Shown piece by piece: positions 61,245-64,000 of a stretch of DNA of 64,000 bases. The DNA lies in assembly GCA_008360955.1 (NCBI GenBank), contig LUCM01007135.1, positions 106,872 to 170,871 of the forward strand, in the 5' to 3' direction. This stretch comes from Fasciolopsis buskii. Lineage: Eukaryota; Platyhelminthes; Trematoda; Plagiorchiida; Fasciolidae. Each line of letters starts with the position of its first letter. The stretch's first letter is position 1. The notes beneath the pieces were generated by a model. That model was not told the DNA's origin. It saw only the letters and a program-made list of their open reading frames with translations, and did no database searches. The position numbers and the translations under genes are program-made.

Positions 61245-63559
61245 GGGTATGTTCTGGGAATGTTTAGAAGCGTTCTGAGAGCGTTTGTGTTGACTGAGTC
61301 AGTCTCAGGTGGCGAGATTTGCTGATATTGCCTTCCAGATTCCAAATCTTGCGTTTGCTTGTAAGAGATGTGAAGCGCTGTTCTATGAAGCTGCCTCAAG
61401 ACGCTTTTAAGCGAAATTTTAATTTATAAAACAAGAAGGTTTTGATTCCGGAAATACGGTTGACAGCATTGAAATAGCTTTGTCTTGAAAAAAACGGACA
61501 ACCATATAAGGCGAGAAAGCGTCACCATCGTAATCCGCATAAAAACGCTGGTCAACGCCAAAGCATGCATTGTAAGGTTAAAAGGGTGGTCAATAATCTG
61601 CATAATGTATTGTTAGGTGACCTTGAATTCGAAGGTGTTCACGTTTCTATGACTACAGTGAGTTCCGACCTTCAGTTGTTGCGCAGGTTCGACGTTAAGA
61701 AGTTCGTTCACACTGGGTCTGTGTTCGGCTTATTTGGCACATCGAGACGGTAGTCGAGTGATCAAACGAGCATTGTTAAAACTCCCAGTGGCACCAGTTC
61801 CACGGTTAGAAACGATAAGGCCAACTTTTCGTTTATTTTCTTCTAGCTCCTGATGTGGTTTACTTGTAAAACAAGGCCACTAATTAATATCATTGCCTTG
61901 AAATTATCTATTACTTACCGGCGAGATATTCGTACCCGCTTGGAAAAACTCAAATCTAGCAGCTGTTGTCCTTTATCACCAAACAAACGCCAACCAGTTC
62001 TCGCGGCTTTTACAAGGCTCCCGCATCTTTCAGGAGTGCAGCTCCCATGGTTGAACACAGCATTTAAAATTAAGCAGAACGAAAACCTAATATGTGGTGC
62101 TAAAATTAGATGCATTTTGCCGGGACAAAGTTGACCCACTTTTAAGAGGATCTCCACGAAATTTAATGCAGCCGACCCATATTGGCATCCTATCTCAATT
62201 TTAGACCGATGTTTGGCTTATGTATAAAAAGAAACAGATTCAAAATGAAGTCGCCTCTTCGTACTTGTATCCGGCAAAAGCATAGAGAAGAAACTATTGT
62301 TTTCGCAGATAAATCACGTCGAATGTTCCGCCCGTGATCACCGCGTGCTCGAAAAGTGCACTTAAAAGAGAGTTGTCCGGGTGTGCGGCGAAAATTTCAG
62401 AGTCCTGTGACCGATAGGCTTCCAGATATAAATATTTGGAATGCGTGCATGCATTTGTTGACATATGCGTGCATTTGCTTGCAGCACAGCTATAAAAATG
62501 AGTGTAATGGTAACTGTCACTAGAAGCAACCTGCTGTGAAGCCGCCCCGTTACTCTAAAAAACAACAAATTCCCATGGCGAATAAGAGGGAGTAAAATTA
62601 AACGAAGCCTGTAGCGGGGACGTAAGGAGATATTTGTGGTGAGTTTGAGCGAGATCCGCGTAATGTAATTCAGTGTAACCTCTCACTTTCCTGCACGGGC
62701 CGGCAACCTATGGGGAAAATGCTGAGCAGCACACCTGGAAATCGAAAGTTGCACGAAGTTGATTAGGAGGAATAAATTCCAACTTTCTTTATTACCCCGG
62801 GAGTTGCAAACACAGTCTTCTTCTGTAATATTTACTTTAAAATCATTTGGGCGCTTTCGGTTGGATTCATTTTAGTGCTTACTATCGATCTGCATCCTTT
62901 CAACACTTTGAATGTCCACTACCCGTGTGCTAATATGGAACGCAAATGCTATTAGTTTATATTCCGCATTCTCCTTCGGTTTGAGTAGTTCAGGGATAAC
63001 TTTTGGCGCAAAATACTTGCAAATTACTCCTCACCCAAGACTTCGCTCTTTTTTTAGAATCAATACGGTCCCTAGAAAAAAACATTGGCAAAACTCTGAC
63101 TGTGTCAGCTGACAAGCCGTCACCTAACCAGCAACAACGGCTGCACGAATAATGCGCCCTCAAACTGGCTGTTCTCTCCACCGTCTTTTCAGCCAAAGTG
63201 ACTAATCGCTTCCTCTGGTTCTGGCATACGTTTCGTTCAACCATCAGCAAGGTGGGCGAATCTGGAAACACGTATTTTTGGGGGTTCGGCAAAACGTTTT
63301 TCTTTCATACACTCCTCCCGCTGTTAAGTTCCTTCTCCATAATGCTATACTTTTGTTTTGCAAACTGCATATCTATCGCATATCTGCATTTTATCCCCCC
63401 AGATTCTTTGCCCTGATGGAAGTTTGTGACCATATCGGAGATCCCGCACAAGCAGTGGACGCTTTGGCCTCCATACAATGCTCCAAGTTGACTAAACTAA
63501 CCAACTCCATGTACACGATGATTTGATTTTGCGCAAATTCTAGTACGGCTGCCAAACCA

Positions 63560-63805
63560 GCAGGACGAGAGGGGGAGAGAGAAAGAAAGAAAAACAGAGA
63601 ACGAGAGATCTTGTGCGTGTCCCTCTGTGGGTGGGTGTGCGCTTGTGTGGGTGAGCGAGAGAGAGAGAGATTGCGAGAGTTTAAAACGGACAGAGATAGA
63701 GAAAGGCACAGAGATAGAAGAACAGACACACACGGATACACGATCTACACATACATGCGCTTATCCACACATACACACACACAAACACACACACGAACCA
63801 ACACA
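63560..63805. repeat. Purine-rich (GA) tract followed by CA-rich tract
   Basis: About 150 bp of G/A-rich sequence with GAGA runs (63,567-63,720) passes directly into about 80 bp of CA-rich sequence with ACAC runs. The purine strand asymmetry is marked. Frames here are low-complexity artefacts. Confidence 0.85.
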
Positions 63806-64000
63806 AACACGAGCACTCTCGCAGCAACTCATTCTCTAATGAGTACCAAAGTCAAGTCTGGAACGACCAATTACCTTTCCTTTTTTCTTCTATTTACCGT
63901 CCACTCATTGCTAATTCCGTTCTGTAGGACAAATCTTGCTTTTGCTTTATTGCACCAAGTTGACTGTAGCTTTGGCAACCTGGGCCCGCAATGGCCACGA

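Larger units (their letters stand above)
59500..63550. other. No gene recognised
   Basis: A minus-strand frame at 61,915-62,157 ends at a perfect GTAAGT donor (CTCGCCG|GTAAGT) and could be an exon, but the plus strand is equally open over the same bases. A minus-strand hydrophobic frame at 62,362-62,555 follows a strong T-rich acceptor and ends in a stop. Neither is recognised. Confidence 0.5.

Noticed and set aside
61853..62157. Long open frames on both strands with a GTAAGT donor on minus
   Set aside because: Both strands are equally open and no motif or acceptor decides; mentioned only in the regional note.
63391..63839. Several 70-116 codon frames rich in Ser, Leu, Arg and Glu
   Set aside because: Low-complexity GA and CA tracts translate this way in every frame.
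1..64000. CRISPR array, bacterial operon, rRNA gene
   Set aside because: No regularly spaced repeats, no rRNA-like conserved core and no prokaryotic gene organisation anywhere in the window.

Overview
This looks like nuclear DNA of a multicellular eukaryote, most likely a parasitic flatworm (trematode). Three things point there: nearly all of it is non-coding, it is full of decayed RTE-type LINEs and other retroelement debris, and one gene has tiny introns at its 5' end (41 and 225 bp) followed by very long ones (7.6 and 2.2 kb), a pattern known from trematodes. The species assignment is an inference. Nothing bacterial is present: no operons, no ribosome binding sites and no long uninterrupted frames.

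The best-supported host gene is on the minus strand between 51,084 and 40,169. Five exons with matching splice phases give the first 266 codons of a homologue of SAXO4 (PPP1R32), an axonemal microtubule protein of cilia and sperm tails. Its 3' end was not found. Two further minus-strand exons at 26.7 and 26.2 kb look coding, and the second ends in a stop, but I cannot name the gene.

Mobile-element relics, left to right: RTE LINE pieces at 2.5-3.6 kb (+), 16.0-16.4 kb (+), 17.9-18.7 kb (-), 29.5-30.2 kb (+), 33.0-33.3 kb (+), possibly 41.5 kb (+), 46.8-48.3 kb (-) and 58.9-59.5 kb (+). A Ty3/Gypsy integrase zinc-finger relic lies at 54.6 kb (-). Penelope-like terminal fragments carrying hammerhead-like cores lie at 37.5 and 44.9 kb (-), with a weaker candidate at 15.8 kb (+). 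tRNA-like or SINE-like heads lie at 9.2, 38.0 and 51.8 kb. All are broken. Simple repeats are common, chiefly (CA)n, (CCCACA)n, (ATACT)n and AT runs.

The rest is intergenic or intronic sequence in which I could not recognise a gene. Many 60-130 codon open frames exist there, and several overlapping frames look equally protein-like, so an open frame alone is not evidence. I saw no convincing new molecular system. The most useful leads are the SAXO4-like gene with a retroelement-filled intron, the hammerhead-like relics, and an unassigned 212-codon frame at 31.8-32.4 kb.
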